Shown here one piece after another: positions 53,201 through 60,932 of a stretch of 64,000 bases of DNA (the stretch's first letter is position 1; every line of letters begins with the position of its first letter). The position numbers were made by a program, and so were the translations under genes. Under the pieces are notes generated by a model that saw nothing but the letters and a program-made list of their open reading frames with translations, had not been told where the DNA came from and searched no databases. This DNA comes from Methylopumilus sp026399645 (lineage in GTDB: Bacteria > Pseudomonadota > Gammaproteobacteria > Burkholderiales > Methylophilaceae), in assembly GCF_965184065.1 (NCBI RefSeq), contig NZ_OZ239098.1; one strand, 5' to 3'.

Positions 53201-54032
53201 GGATTTCGTATTGCGGTGGCAATTTATTTTTTAGAAACTCAGCGATATCTCGAATTTCACGCTCGCCTGGTAAAAATATGAGAGTGTCTCCACCTACTTT
53301 TGAGAAATCCTTTACAACATCAAGAATAGCTTCCTCAATTTTTTCTACTTGGTCGTCTTCGTCTTTGACTTCTAAAGGTCGGTAACGAATCTCAACGGGA
53401 TATGTCCTACCTGAGACTTCAATAATGGGTGCATGATTAAAGTGTTTAGAAAAGCTCTCGACATCAATGGTCGCACTGGTAATAATAATTTTTAAATCAG
53501 GACGCCTAAGAGTGAGTTGCTTTAAGTATCCTAAAAGAAAATCAATATTAAGACTTCGCTCATGGGCTTCATCAATAATAATGGTGTCGTATTTTTTAAG
53601 GTCCGGGTCAGTTTGTGTCTCAGCCAAGAGGATACCGTCAGTCATCACTTTAATGAGTGTTTGTTGAGAGACTTTATCTGCGAATCGAATCTTAAAGCCA
53701 ACGGCATCGCCTAAAGGTGACTTGAGTTCCGATGCTATACGAGAGGCCACGGATCTTGCCGCAAGACGTCTAGGTTGTGTATGACCAATGAGGCCTTTGA
53801 TACCCCGACCTAAATGAAGACATATCTTGGGGAGTTGTGTGGTTTTACCTGATCCCGTTTCGCCACACAAGATCACAACTTGATGATTAAGAATCGCTTC
53901 ATTAATCTCTTTAATTCTTTGTGAGACTGGAAGTGTTTCGGGAAACTCAATAGGTAACAAGCTTTCTAGTCGAGCTTGTCTTGATGCTTCAATCGCTAAA
54001 TTTTTATCTTTGTTTTTTAATGGCTCACTCAC
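50271..54032 (-). CDS. hrpA: ATP-dependent RNA helicase HrpA
   Basis: A 1253-residue DEAH-box helicase. LCGETGSGKTTQLPKICL near 55-72 is Walker A, IIIDEAHERSLNIDF near 150 the DEAH box, TSATIDV motif III, STNVAETSLTVPGIKYVID near 308 and QRSGRCGRVSDGIC near 347. The long C-terminal half is the HrpA-specific domain of unknown function, ending in FYP. HrpA acts in ribosome collision rescue in E. coli. All motifs are intact. It overlaps the spermidine-synthase-like gene by 4 bases. Confidence 0.93.
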   Translation of the reverse strand: MSEPLKNKDKNLAIEASRQARLESLLPIEFPETLPVSQRIKEINEAILNHQVVILCGETGSGKTTQLPKICLHLGRGIKGLIGHTQPRRLAARSVASRIASELKSPLGDAVGFKIRFADKVSQQTLIKVMTDGILLAETQTDPDLKKYDTIIIDEAHERSLNIDFLLGYLKQLTLRRPDLKIIITSATIDVESFSKHFNHAPIIEVSGRTYPVEIRYRPLEVKDEDDQVEKIEEAILDVVKDFSKVGGDTLIFLPGEREIRDIAEFLKNKLPPQYEILPLFSRLSNEEQQKIFRGSNGRRIILSTNVAETSLTVPGIKYVIDPGIARVNRYSTRNKVEQLQIEKISQASAKQRSGRCGRVSDGICVRLYSEDDFNARPLFLDPEIYRSSLASVILKMASLHLGDVSQFPFIQPPSRRFIQDGYLLLQELGAVNEQYELTSIGQDLAKLPMDPRLGRMLLQAKKEKALSELLIIVSALSIQDPRERPLDKKAESEAAQVRFFDEKSDFVSFLKLWAFFDEAIQKKTTQNNLRKLCHAHFLSYLRMREWRDLHEQIRDLILDMNYKEHDKPANYVQIHRSILAGLLGNIGIKALEDDSYVGARNIEFHLSPGSNIKRRRSKWVMAADLVDTTKLYARTAAEIDVEWIESLSLHLVEHHHTDPYWDTKLSRVNAHQRITLYGLTIVPKRNVHFGPINPEIAREIFIRQGLVSGGYVSKGLFWKHNQDLIEEVELLEHKARRLDVLVNEEDLFQFYDEKIPQGIINGVGFEDWRRETEDNHPQALFLTKELLMRRDANEITEVQYPETLNIEGVTIPLKYRFEPGHPDDGVTAVISEIDFHQLDLNIMQWLVPGMIREKLNCIFKSLPKNIRTQLFPLTDTVTEFLTQYKTHHHLFQSISDFILKKIKEPYMIGEEEIESLPRHCFMNIEVVNQKNELISQGRDLNLLKGSVKPQVHVKKNDKANAVERFNLKRWDFDELPHAIELNTHQKDYKGFVGLSDEDESVAIRVFVSEEEAKASHRQGVLRLLSFELKPQLKQLEKDLNKLKEAQLLLRDMIDAEELKSDVIEMILDTALNYEEVMPRTSSDFITLIKRIKNALPQTMKALLGTIHLSATHYHQIKQLLKTLSPIQKRSESIFVSRMNFLIHNEFIISTPSDTFSHLPRYLKALMIRIEKYPSRADKDAIMQKDIDRIHQLLGERLKPYVSKKMTPPKALKDFQWQIEELHVSLFAQDLKTAYPVSLKRLEKALNDIPFYP

Positions 54033-54042
54033 AATTTAAAAA

Positions 54043-54471
54043 TTACTGCTTCACGCAATCTTCAAATCCTGAATTACCACCCTTAAATTGTGGTTCAAAA
54101 TAAAACTTATGGAATTGCCATTGTCCTTTTGCATTTTTACTAAACTGTGAAATGCCTGTACCAAAATCATGAGTCGATTGGTTTTCTAAGGCAAAGTGCA
54201 TGGCGGCACTTAAGCCATTCGCGGCCATATGGCCTGGGTACTTACCATAACCAGGCACCTCGAGTAAAAAGTCATAACTTCCATATTGAGCCTGGCTATG
54301 CTCTTTTTTTAGCTTTAATGTTACCTTGCCTTTGTATTCGCCTTCATGCATATCTAGTCCGGTACATTGATAAACGCCAGTGAAATCTGGTCCAGTGAAC
54401 GCGGGGATTTTATGTGCTGCAAAACTGAGTGACGAGGCAATTAAAAAAATAAAACTTAAAACAAAACGCAT
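54043..54471 (-). CDS. Secreted protein of unknown function
   Basis: A 142-residue protein with a signal peptide cut near A18 (SSLSFA/AH). The mature part has alternating strands (FTGVYQCTGLDMHEGEYKGKVTLKL, YDFLLEVPGYGKYPGHMAAN, WQFHKFYFEP) and two cysteines, one near the N-terminus and one near the end (GFEDCVKQ), which could form a disulfide. It looks like a small periplasmic beta-rich protein. I do not recognise the family. It lies between hrpA and a methyltransferase gene on the same strand. Confidence 0.65.
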   Translation of the reverse strand: MRFVLSFIFLIASSLSFAAHKIPAFTGPDFTGVYQCTGLDMHEGEYKGKVTLKLKKEHSQAQYGSYDFLLEVPGYGKYPGHMAANGLSAAMHFALENQSTHDFGTGISQFSKNAKGQWQFHKFYFEPQFKGGNSGFEDCVKQ

Positions 54472-54486
54472 ACCGCTCTCCTTTTT

Positions 54487-55308
54487 TTAAATGATAGGTA
54501 AAAATCTAGATTTTAAAGACTCTAGATGACATGTTTTTAAAATTTCTTCTAATCGATCTAATGCAATTTTTTTAGGCTGATGAATATTCTCAGCCATGAT
54601 CAGTTCATTTTTCATGGAGTGTTCCCAGCCTACCAACTCAGTGACTGTAACCTTGTAACCCATGCCTTCCAGAAGTAAGCATCTTAATACATTCGTGAGG
54701 TGGCTTCCAAATTCTCTCGTATGCATGGGATGTCGCCATAATTCAGACAATGTATATTTTAATTGATCTGATTTGTCAGATCGTAAAGTTTTTGACACCT
54801 CTGCCTGACAACAAGGGATGAGCACAATATATTGTGCCTCCTTTTTGAGTCCAAAAAGAATGGCATCATCAGTGGCTGTATCACATGCATGAAGGGCTGT
54901 TACCATATCTACTTTTTTTGGAAGGCTCGAATCATCTAATGAATTTTTTATATCGGATGCAAAGAAATGCATGCGATCAAATTTTAAAGTATCAGCCAAT
55001 ACTTTGGCTTTCTCAATAAGCTCTGGTCGGTGTTCAATCGCGAAGAGTGTCCCACCTTTATCTTTTAAAAAAAGATCGTACAAGATAAAGCCCAAGTAAG
55101 ACTTTCCAGCACCATGGTCCACCAAAGTAAATTGAGAGTTCGTGGCTAACGCTTTTTCAAGACAAGGTTCAATCAACTGATAGAGATGATAAACCTGTTT
55201 GAGTTTTCGCCTTGAATCTTGATTCATTCGGCCATCGCGCGTAAGGATATGCAGCGCCTTCAAAAGCTCGATAGATTGCTGGGGTTTAATGTCTTTTAAA
55301 TCTTCCAT
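54487..55308 (-). CDS. SAM-dependent methyltransferase
   Basis: A 273-residue protein. LVDHGAGKSYLGFILYDLF near 62-80 is a SAM-binding motif; LFAIEHRPELIEKA near 92 and MVTALHACDTATDDAI near 134-149, with the CDTATD signature, match the Methyltransf_32 (METTL25/GSTCD-like) group, followed by VLIPCCQ. The substrate is unknown; RNA is often suggested for related proteins. It starts 74 bases from the divergent ylqF gene. Confidence 0.75.
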   Translation of the reverse strand: MEDLKDIKPQQSIELLKALHILTRDGRMNQDSRRKLKQVYHLYQLIEPCLEKALATNSQFTLVDHGAGKSYLGFILYDLFLKDKGGTLFAIEHRPELIEKAKVLADTLKFDRMHFFASDIKNSLDDSSLPKKVDMVTALHACDTATDDAILFGLKKEAQYIVLIPCCQAEVSKTLRSDKSDQLKYTLSELWRHPMHTREFGSHLTNVLRCLLLEGMGYKVTVTELVGWEHSMKNELIMAENIHQPKKIALDRLEEILKTCHLESLKSRFLPII

Positions 55309-55382
55309 AACTTGATCAGTTTAACGTATACGTGTTCACTTATGACAGAGTAAAATAGTGCTGTATAAATGAAAAATCAATT

Positions 55383-56285
55383 ATGAGTATTCAGTGGTTT
55401 CCAGGACACATGGTGGCAGCTCAAAAAAAAGCTGCTGAAACCATGGAATTTACCGATGTAGTCATCGAAGTATTAGATGCGAGGATTCCTGGTGCGTCAC
55501 AGAATCCAATAATTAAGGAGCTTGGTGCCGCTCGTCAACGAGCACATCTAAAGATACTTAATAAGTCCGACCTAGCAGATCCGAATGTGACTGACCAATG
55601 GATTCATTACTTCAACAAAATACCCCAAACAAAAGCCGTTGCCATCTCATGCAAAAAAGTGAATGAGCCAAAAAAAATACTAGCGCTCTGTAAAACATTA
55701 GCCCCCCATCGAGGCGACACTCTCAAGCCCCTTCGTATGATGATTATGGGCGTGCCTAATGTTGGCAAATCAACACTTATGAATGCCATTTTGAATCGTC
55801 GAATTGCAAAAGTCGGGGATGAGCCTGCTATCACTAAACAACAACAAAGACATCAAATTAACGACCACATGATACTCATCGACACACCTGGCATGATGTG
55901 GCCAAAAATTCGCTACCCTTCAGATGGTGATTTATTAGCAGCAAATAACAATATAGGAAAGAATGCTTATTTCGAGGAAGAGATAGCGGATAAATTAGGC
56001 GGTATTCTTTTAGAGCAATATCCAGCACTTATCCAATTACGTTATAAATTAGAGAATTTAAGTACGGATGGAATTGCACTCTTAGAATCGATTGCAAAGA
56101 AAAAAGGATTCCCGCTTAAAAATCACGGTATCGATTTGGAAAGAGCAGCTATTACTTTATTGAATGATTATCGACAAGGCTTATTAGGTCGTATCAGTCT
56201 CGAAACACCTGAATCTAGAATGCTTATGATGAGTCACCAAACAACGCTAACAGAAGAAAATACTTCTCAGGATCAAGAAATATAA
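55383..56285 (+). CDS. ylqF: Ribosome biogenesis GTPase YlqF/RbgA
   Basis: A 300-residue circularly permuted GTPase. It starts IQWFPGHMVAAQKKAAE. The G4 motif LNKSDLAD near 57 precedes the G1 motif GVPNVGKSTLMN near 122 and the G3 DTPGMMWPK near 165, as expected for permuted members. It acts in 50S subunit assembly. The C-terminal part contains the substrate-binding helices. The 55.31-55.38 kb gap has a palindrome ACGTATACGT (55324-55333). Confidence 0.93.
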   Translation: MSIQWFPGHMVAAQKKAAETMEFTDVVIEVLDARIPGASQNPIIKELGAARQRAHLKILNKSDLADPNVTDQWIHYFNKIPQTKAVAISCKKVNEPKKILALCKTLAPHRGDTLKPLRMMIMGVPNVGKSTLMNAILNRRIAKVGDEPAITKQQQRHQINDHMILIDTPGMMWPKIRYPSDGDLLAANNNIGKNAYFEEEIADKLGGILLEQYPALIQLRYKLENLSTDGIALLESIAKKKGFPLKNHGIDLERAAITLLNDYRQGLLGRISLETPESRMLMMSHQTTLTEENTSQDQEI

Positions 56286-56319
56286 TATTTCGAAGTGCTA
56301 AAAACTTTTATTTAGCGCT

Positions 56320-56484
56320 CTATCCTTCCAAATTATCTTTTTTATATAACTTCCTTAGAGCTTTAATGCCTTTGATAATAAAAAAAATGATAAGGCCTGC
56401 GTTGATAATGTAAAAAATAAAAATAGAAATATCAATCAAATTAATCTTTAAAATCCATTCCCAAAAGTCCACTAAGATTTGCAT
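56320..56484 (-). CDS. Small single-pass membrane protein (hypothetical)
   Basis: A 54-residue ORF, MQILVDFWEWILKINLID, then a hydrophobic segment from about residue 19 to 38 (ISIFIFYIINAGLIIFFIIK) and a basic cytoplasmic end (KALRKLYKKDN). The topology follows positive-inside expectations. The start has only a weak AGG eleven bases upstream. It lies between ylqF (converging) and the RNase H-like gene. A real gene is plausible because of membrane-protein composition, but expression is unproved. Confidence 0.5.
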   Translation of the reverse strand: MQILVDFWEWILKINLIDISIFIFYIINAGLIIFFIIKGIKALRKLYKKDNLEG

Positions 56485-56571
56485 AAAAAAATGTACCTAT
56501 ATTAATTTACGTATTTAACTTTATACAGCCTACAGAAATAAATAAACTCTATGTGTTTAAGAAAAATTTGA

Positions 56572-57051
56572 CTAACCAACTTTTCGGTCTCCAAGCGTTT
56601 TAAATTTTCCTGCAGCATAAGACGCTGCAAATGCATTGGGTTTGACCATTGGAATCACATTACATGTGCCACGAATATAGCCGATAGCCTCATGAATGAC
56701 ACAATTGGAACCAAACATTTCATCTGGATTAATATCGAGATGAACTTCTACAGTTCTGTCCTCTAATATATCCGCTAATTTAAGGTACAAGTCGGATACT
56801 TTATATACTTCGTTCATTAACCTATAGCGAGGTTTGTTCTTTTTTTGATCATAGTCTCTCTCACGCAATACTTCGCCAAAAATTTTACATCCATTATTGC
56901 CATTAATATGAACGACTATTGCCATGACATAATCTGCATACCAGTCTTTTCCAATTCTTATTCTTTCAGAATCACAGCCAATATAAATTTTTGACTCTAA
57001 GGTTTGTGCCTCAATAAAATCACGAACTTCTTCTAAATTTATTTTTTTCAT
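56572..57051 (-). CDS. YkuK/DUF458-like RNase H-fold protein
   Basis: A 159-residue protein. IYIGCDSERIRIGKDWYADYVMAIVVHIN near 22-50 and VEVHLDINPDEMFGSNCVIHEAIGYIRG near 101-128 have the acidic residues and strand pattern of the RNase H-like YkuK family. VKPNAFAASYAAGKF follows. Members are found in phages and bacteria, with no settled function. It lies with the next gene just outside the tRNA-Arg remnant, so it may belong to another, older element. Confidence 0.7.
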   Translation of the reverse strand: MKKINLEEVRDFIEAQTLESKIYIGCDSERIRIGKDWYADYVMAIVVHINGNNGCKIFGEVLRERDYDQKKNKPRYRLMNEVYKVSDLYLKLADILEDRTVEVHLDINPDEMFGSNCVIHEAIGYIRGTCNVIPMVKPNAFAASYAAGKFKTLGDRKVG

Positions 57052-57076
57052 TATTTATTTAATAGTATTTAATAAA

Positions 57077-57277
57077 TTACTTTCTTCGCTTCTTCCAAGT
57101 ATATTCTGACCCATCGGGACACTTTCCTTCAAGCACAAAATCAACACCAAATAATCCAATTATTTCAATGCCATGACCTTCAATAGTCACTAGCTCATTC
57201 ATTTCCTTGGCTAATTTCATAGCCTCATCCAGACTCATAACTTCAACTTTTTTTGTTTTACTCTTAACTTTGTACAT
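57077..57277 (-). CDS. Small hypothetical protein
   Basis: A 66-residue ORF, MYKVKSKTKKVEVMSLDEAMKLAKE. It combines an N-terminal basic strand, a short helix and a GIEIIGLFGVDFVLEGKC/YTWKKRRK end. I do not recognise it. It is 25 bases upstream of the YkuK-like gene on the same strand and its start is 43 bases from the tRNA-Arg remnant, consistent with a two-gene unit. Composition is normal for a small protein. Confidence 0.5.
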   Translation of the reverse strand: MYKVKSKTKKVEVMSLDEAMKLAKEMNELVTIEGHGIEIIGLFGVDFVLEGKCPDGSEYTWKKRRK

Positions 57278-57319
57278 TCTTATTAATTAGTCTCAGACTT
57301 TATAGAATAAAGAATTTAT

Positions 57320-57388
57320 TGGCGCCCTCGACACGAATCGAACGTGTGACCCTCCCCTTAGGAGGGGGATGCTCTATCCACTGAGCTG
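57320..57388 (-). pseudogene. tRNA-Arg(CCU) 3' fragment, probable attachment site of the 57-64 kb island
   Basis: Read on the minus strand, the D-arm (GCTC...GAGC), anticodon arm TCCCC-CTCCTAA-GGGGA with anticodon CCU, T-arm ACACG-TTCGATT-CGTGT and the 3' end CGAGGGC-G-CCA are all intact. The 5' acceptor strand should read GCCCTCG, but AAACACT is found, which cannot pair with it. So this is not a functional tRNA but the 3' part left at one end of an element that integrated into a tRNA-Arg gene. The intact copy should lie right of 64000. Confidence 0.85.
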
Positions 57389-57528
57389 AGTGTTTCTGCT
57401 TGTAACTTATTGATATATAACAATTTCTGTTAACGATAAATTCTACTGCTACTGTATTAAATTACACTAAAACGAAGTGAATTGCGATAAATTTGCGATG
57501 AGAAACTATTGCACATTTTCTTTCTTAT

Positions 57529-57592
57529 AACTTTGAAACTTGATACACCTTCTATTTTTTAAAGTTATCTCTTTTATAACTCCGAAAAACTA
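57529..57592 (+). repeat. Copy A of a ~65-70-bp imperfect direct repeat flanking the double-barrel gene
   Basis: GAAACTTGATACACCTTCTATTTTTT, then TTTTATAACTCCGAAAAAC-like sequence, overlaps the 3' end of the outer-membrane gene. It matches copy B at 59108-59178 in the same orientation. A second pair, CTTGTAACTTATTGAT, lies near 57398 and 59234. Confidence 0.6.
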
Positions 57593-59071
57593 GAATTTAT
57601 AACTTAATCCTAAACTACCGATGGTAGAGTCAGCATCAAATGTAACAGGGGAAACATTTTCTCTGCTATAAAATACTCTTTGCACTTCAAGATTACCGTA
57701 AAAATTGTCAGCAATAAGTGTTCTGAAACCTACACCAACGCCATAACCACTAAACTTTTTAGTGTATCTACTATTAGCTGTTCCTAATTCATTTACATCT
57801 AATGTATTTATATTTTCAAATTTTGTTTGGTGAGATGCGAGTTTAATATATCCAAGAGAACTCTCTGATAATTGATAAGCAGGTGCTATAAAAAGTGAAT
57901 AATGATTTTTTTCTTTAACTTTTACCTCACTACCGTTTCTTCCGTAAACTCTAACAATATCTGAATCATTAAAATCATAAGTTCCACCTAATAAGAACAA
58001 TGCTCTGTCAGAGACCCTGAATGCATAATCACCAAACATACCTATACCTAAATTTTGCTGTCCAACACTGTCAAGATTATTAGCTATACCATTTATCGTT
58101 GTTGATGTTTCTATTGAAGATGATTTTAAAAGTCCAGTAATCCCAAGAGATAATCCATTGAATTTACCTTTAGAGTTTTCTGCTAGGAAAGGCTGCTTCC
58201 TATCATCTGCAAAACTATACCCCAAACCAAAACTTCCAACTGTAGACCCTGTTCCTAAATTTGATAGAAAGAATGAGTCATCGCTATACATGATTCTTTG
58301 AATTTCTAAATTCGCAAAGATATTTTTAGTTAAATAACTTCGTACACCAATGCCAACTCCATAACCATGAAGACTCTTTGTTCCTTGTGAGTAGTTAAAA
58401 TCATTTGAGTGTTCAATTTTAGAATTATGATAAGCTAATTTTAAATATCCCGATGTGTCAGAGGATAATCTATAAGTCGGAGCTACAAATAATGAATAAT
58501 GATTTTTTTCTGTGGCTCTAATGGTGCGATTCTTATTTGTGTGAATCCCACCCCTTGCGTTTAATAAATCGTTGTCATTAAAGTCTATGGTGGCACCAAG
58601 TAATAAACCCCATTTATTATCTATTCTAAATTCATAATCAGCTTGTAGGTTTGTAATAAAATTTTGTTGTCCTAAGCCATCAATACCATAATCACCTGCC
58701 TTAACTTTTGCAGTCGTAGATTTAAATTGACCATTGATACCTATAGATAAGCCACTGAAGCTTGTTTTATCTTCATTACTTATATTTACTTTTGGTTGTT
58801 GCACTTTTTCAAAGTCATTTGGACTAACTTCTGATTTAGCCTGCTCTTTAACTTTCTTCAAATCATCAGCAAGCATATATGCTTCAAACTCTTTTGCTAC
58901 CTTTAAAATTTCATCAGGTGAAGGCTTTTTATCTTTTAAAACTTCCATTGCATGATTAAGTGCATTCTGACGAACCGTAATTAATTGTTCTTGCGTATAA
59001 GACTTTTTAGTTATTTCTTCTGCATGACAAGTGAAAGCAAGAAAGGCAAGAAGTAAGAGGTGTTTGTTCAT
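57590..59071 (-). CDS. Outer-membrane protein with two tandem beta-barrel domains
   Basis: A 493-residue protein. A signal peptide ends near A17 (TCHA), then comes a helical, Lys-rich region (about 25-100). Residues 104-287 and 303-493 are homologous repeats: both start with GLS(I/L)GI(N/T)G, contain VGQQN/LGQQN, (D)FND(N/S)D, EKNHYSLF(V/I)AP, GY(L/I)KLA, GYGVG(I/V)G and NLE(I/V)QR, and end in an aromatic barrel signature (GLGYSF, GLSYKF). Each repeat resembles a small OmpA/OmpX-like barrel. The fused pair is unusual. The gene is flanked by imperfect direct repeats. Confidence 0.8.
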   Translation of the reverse strand: MNKHLLLLAFLAFTCHAEEITKKSYTQEQLITVRQNALNHAMEVLKDKKPSPDEILKVAKEFEAYMLADDLKKVKEQAKSEVSPNDFEKVQQPKVNISNEDKTSFSGLSIGINGQFKSTTAKVKAGDYGIDGLGQQNFITNLQADYEFRIDNKWGLLLGATIDFNDNDLLNARGGIHTNKNRTIRATEKNHYSLFVAPTYRLSSDTSGYLKLAYHNSKIEHSNDFNYSQGTKSLHGYGVGIGVRSYLTKNIFANLEIQRIMYSDDSFFLSNLGTGSTVGSFGLGYSFADDRKQPFLAENSKGKFNGLSLGITGLLKSSSIETSTTINGIANNLDSVGQQNLGIGMFGDYAFRVSDRALFLLGGTYDFNDSDIVRVYGRNGSEVKVKEKNHYSLFIAPAYQLSESSLGYIKLASHQTKFENINTLDVNELGTANSRYTKKFSGYGVGVGFRTLIADNFYGNLEVQRVFYSRENVSPVTFDADSTIGSLGLSYKF

Positions 59072-59355
59072 TTGGATTGAAAACTATAGTAAACATCCAG
59101 TATAGGACTTTTAACGCTCCGAAACTTGATAAATCTTCTACTTTTTCAAATCGTCTTTTTTATAACTCCGTTAAACTAATTGTTTCCCTCTGTAACCCTA
59201 TGATTTATAAGGGAATTACTGTCAGAGTTTTTACTTGTAACTTATTGATTTATATAGCGTTTATTGAGCTGACTCATAGCTATAGTTTGCTCTTCTTCTT
59301 ATAGGGCGTATAGTGAATTTAGCACTTATATTTAGTGCACTTAAGGAGTACTAAT
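59072..59355. other. Intergenic gap with repeat copy B and promoter region
   Basis: About 284 bases separate the leftward double-barrel gene from the rightward small-secreted-protein cluster. It holds repeat copy B (59108-59178) and CTTGTAACTTATTGAT (59234-59249), both matching sequence near 57.4-57.6 kb. A 75-codon ORF here has no coding features. Promoters for both sides are expected, without a clear box pair. Confidence 0.55.
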
Positions 59356-59631
59356 ATGAAAAAGATACTAATAGCTATAGCAGTTCTTTTATCGTTTAAC
59401 GCTTTTGCAGATACATACGTTAGGGGCTATACAAAACAAAATGGGACTTATGTAGAGCCTCACTATAGAAGCTCACCTAATGGAACGACTTTAGATAATT
59501 ACAGCACTAAAGGTAATGTTAATCCTTATACAGGTCAGGCAGGCAAAGTTGACCCTTACAGGATAGATGCAACGCCTTATTCTTTACCACCTATTCAACC
59601 AATAGACAGTTATCAGTACCAATATAAATAA
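59356..59631 (+). CDS. Small secreted protein with YVRGYTKQNGTYV motif
   Basis: A 91-residue protein from MKKILIAIAVLLSFNAFA, signal peptide cut before DTYVRG. The mature part is YVRGYTKQNGTYVEPHYRSSPNGT, DNYSTKGNVNPYTGQAGKVDP, a widespread conserved small-protein motif without known function, often next to phage or plasmid genes. The start is the ATG with AAGGAG eight bases upstream; the longer ORF from 59335 lacks a site. It is the first gene of a rightward group of exported proteins. Confidence 0.75.
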   Translation: MKKILIAIAVLLSFNAFADTYVRGYTKQNGTYVEPHYRSSPNGTTLDNYSTKGNVNPYTGQAGKVDPYRIDATPYSLPPIQPIDSYQYQYK

Positions 59632-59641
59632 AATCTTAATT

Positions 59642-60910
59642 ATGAAAAATTATATTAAATTTGTTCTTGTATTAACTTTAATAACACTTTCTGGGTGTAT
59701 GGGAACTTCTGCAATCATCAAACCAGTTGAAGACCTTAAAGTAGATAACCTTAAAAATTCCGAAACATCTAAACCTATCCAATTCCAAAAAATTGTAGTG
59801 AAATTAAAAAGAGGTGAGCATATAGGGGCATGGAAAGCAGGATTCTTATGCGTTCCAAACGGTGACCTAAACTGGAAGGGTGGAAAATTAAACATAGATT
59901 CTGACGAGTTTACTGAAACATTTAAAGAGGAGCTAGAAAAATATAGCTTTAAAACAGTTGGAGATACAAATGCCTTGTTTGAAGACCCTTCAACCTGGAA
60001 ATCAGAAATTTTAGTTGCTGGGTTAGTTAAAGAATTGAAGGCAAATATTTGTTATCCAATGGCTGGGTTTGGTAATTTCAACAATTCAAAAGGTGAAGCA
60101 TTCTTGAAAGTTGATTGGCAAATATATTCAAAACTTGATAGAAGTGTTGTACATAACGTAAGTACAGAAGGCTCATTTACAAGCACCTCTGCATCAGATA
60201 ACGGTGGTGATACTGTAGTTCTAAATGCATTTTCACAAGCGACTAGAAATTTACTAGCTGATGATAAATTTAGAGAAGTAGTTAGCAGAGGCGGTCAGTC
60301 AGTTAAAGAAACAGAAATTAAGAAAGGTGATTATTCATCTATTTCTACAAAAAAATCCAAACCTATGGGAAATAGCCCTAAAGAATGGTCTTCTGCTGTA
60401 GTAACAGTTTTCGCAGGGGGCGGACATGGGAGTGGTTTTGTAATTTCTGATAATTTAATTTTAACGAATCACCATGTTGCTGGAAACGCTAATTCTGCAA
60501 CAGTTAAATTAGATAATGGAATTGAAATTATAGGTAAAGTTATAGCATCAAACTCTGCTAGAGATGTCGCATTAATAAAAGTTGATGCATCTATGCCTAA
60601 ATATTTTAAAACTAAAAAAGAACTACCTTCAGTTGGCACAGAAGTTTACGTGGTTGGAAGCCCACTTGATGAAAGTTTAAGCTCCACACTTACAAAAGGA
60701 ATTGTAAGTGCAATAAGAGAAGAAAATAAACTAAAGCTAATTCAAAGTGATGTAAATGTTCGCCCAGGTAATAGCGGAGGTCCAATGATAAATAAAGATG
60801 GAGAAGTAATTGGTATAACAGTTTCAGGCATAGTAATTAATGGTCAAAGCCAAGGATTAAACTTCTTTATTCCTATTTCTGATGCATTTAAAGTTTTAAA
60901 GATAGATTAA
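59642..60910 (+). CDS. Lipoprotein with C-terminal HtrA/trypsin-like serine protease domain
   Basis: A 422-residue protein. Signal II peptide with lipobox LSGC at Cys19. Residues 30-220 form a beta-rich domain I do not recognise. Residues 245-422 are an S1C-type protease: GSGFVISDNLILTNHHVAG (His278), RDVALIKVD (Asp308), RPGNSGGP (Ser378). The triad is complete, so it should be active, anchored to the outer or inner membrane from the periplasm. No PDZ domain follows. The fusion of an unknown lipoprotein domain with a protease is uncommon. It starts 10 nt after the small secreted protein gene. Confidence 0.85.
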   Translation: MKNYIKFVLVLTLITLSGCMGTSAIIKPVEDLKVDNLKNSETSKPIQFQKIVVKLKRGEHIGAWKAGFLCVPNGDLNWKGGKLNIDSDEFTETFKEELEKYSFKTVGDTNALFEDPSTWKSEILVAGLVKELKANICYPMAGFGNFNNSKGEAFLKVDWQIYSKLDRSVVHNVSTEGSFTSTSASDNGGDTVVLNAFSQATRNLLADDKFREVVSRGGQSVKETEIKKGDYSSISTKKSKPMGNSPKEWSSAVVTVFAGGGHGSGFVISDNLILTNHHVAGNANSATVKLDNGIEIIGKVIASNSARDVALIKVDASMPKYFKTKKELPSVGTEVYVVGSPLDESLSSTLTKGIVSAIREENKLKLIQSDVNVRPGNSGGPMINKDGEVIGITVSGIVINGQSQGLNFFIPISDAFKVLKID

Positions 60911-60932
60911 GTTTTAAATTTTCCTGTTAAAT

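Noticed and set aside
57320..57395. Functional tRNA-Arg(CCU) gene
   Set aside because: The 5' acceptor strand AAACACT cannot pair with CGAGGGC, so it is treated as a remnant.
59077..59304. 75-codon ORF in the gap before the secreted-protein cluster
   Set aside because: Consists mainly of the flanking repeat copy and AT-rich promoter sequence, with no domain or RBS.
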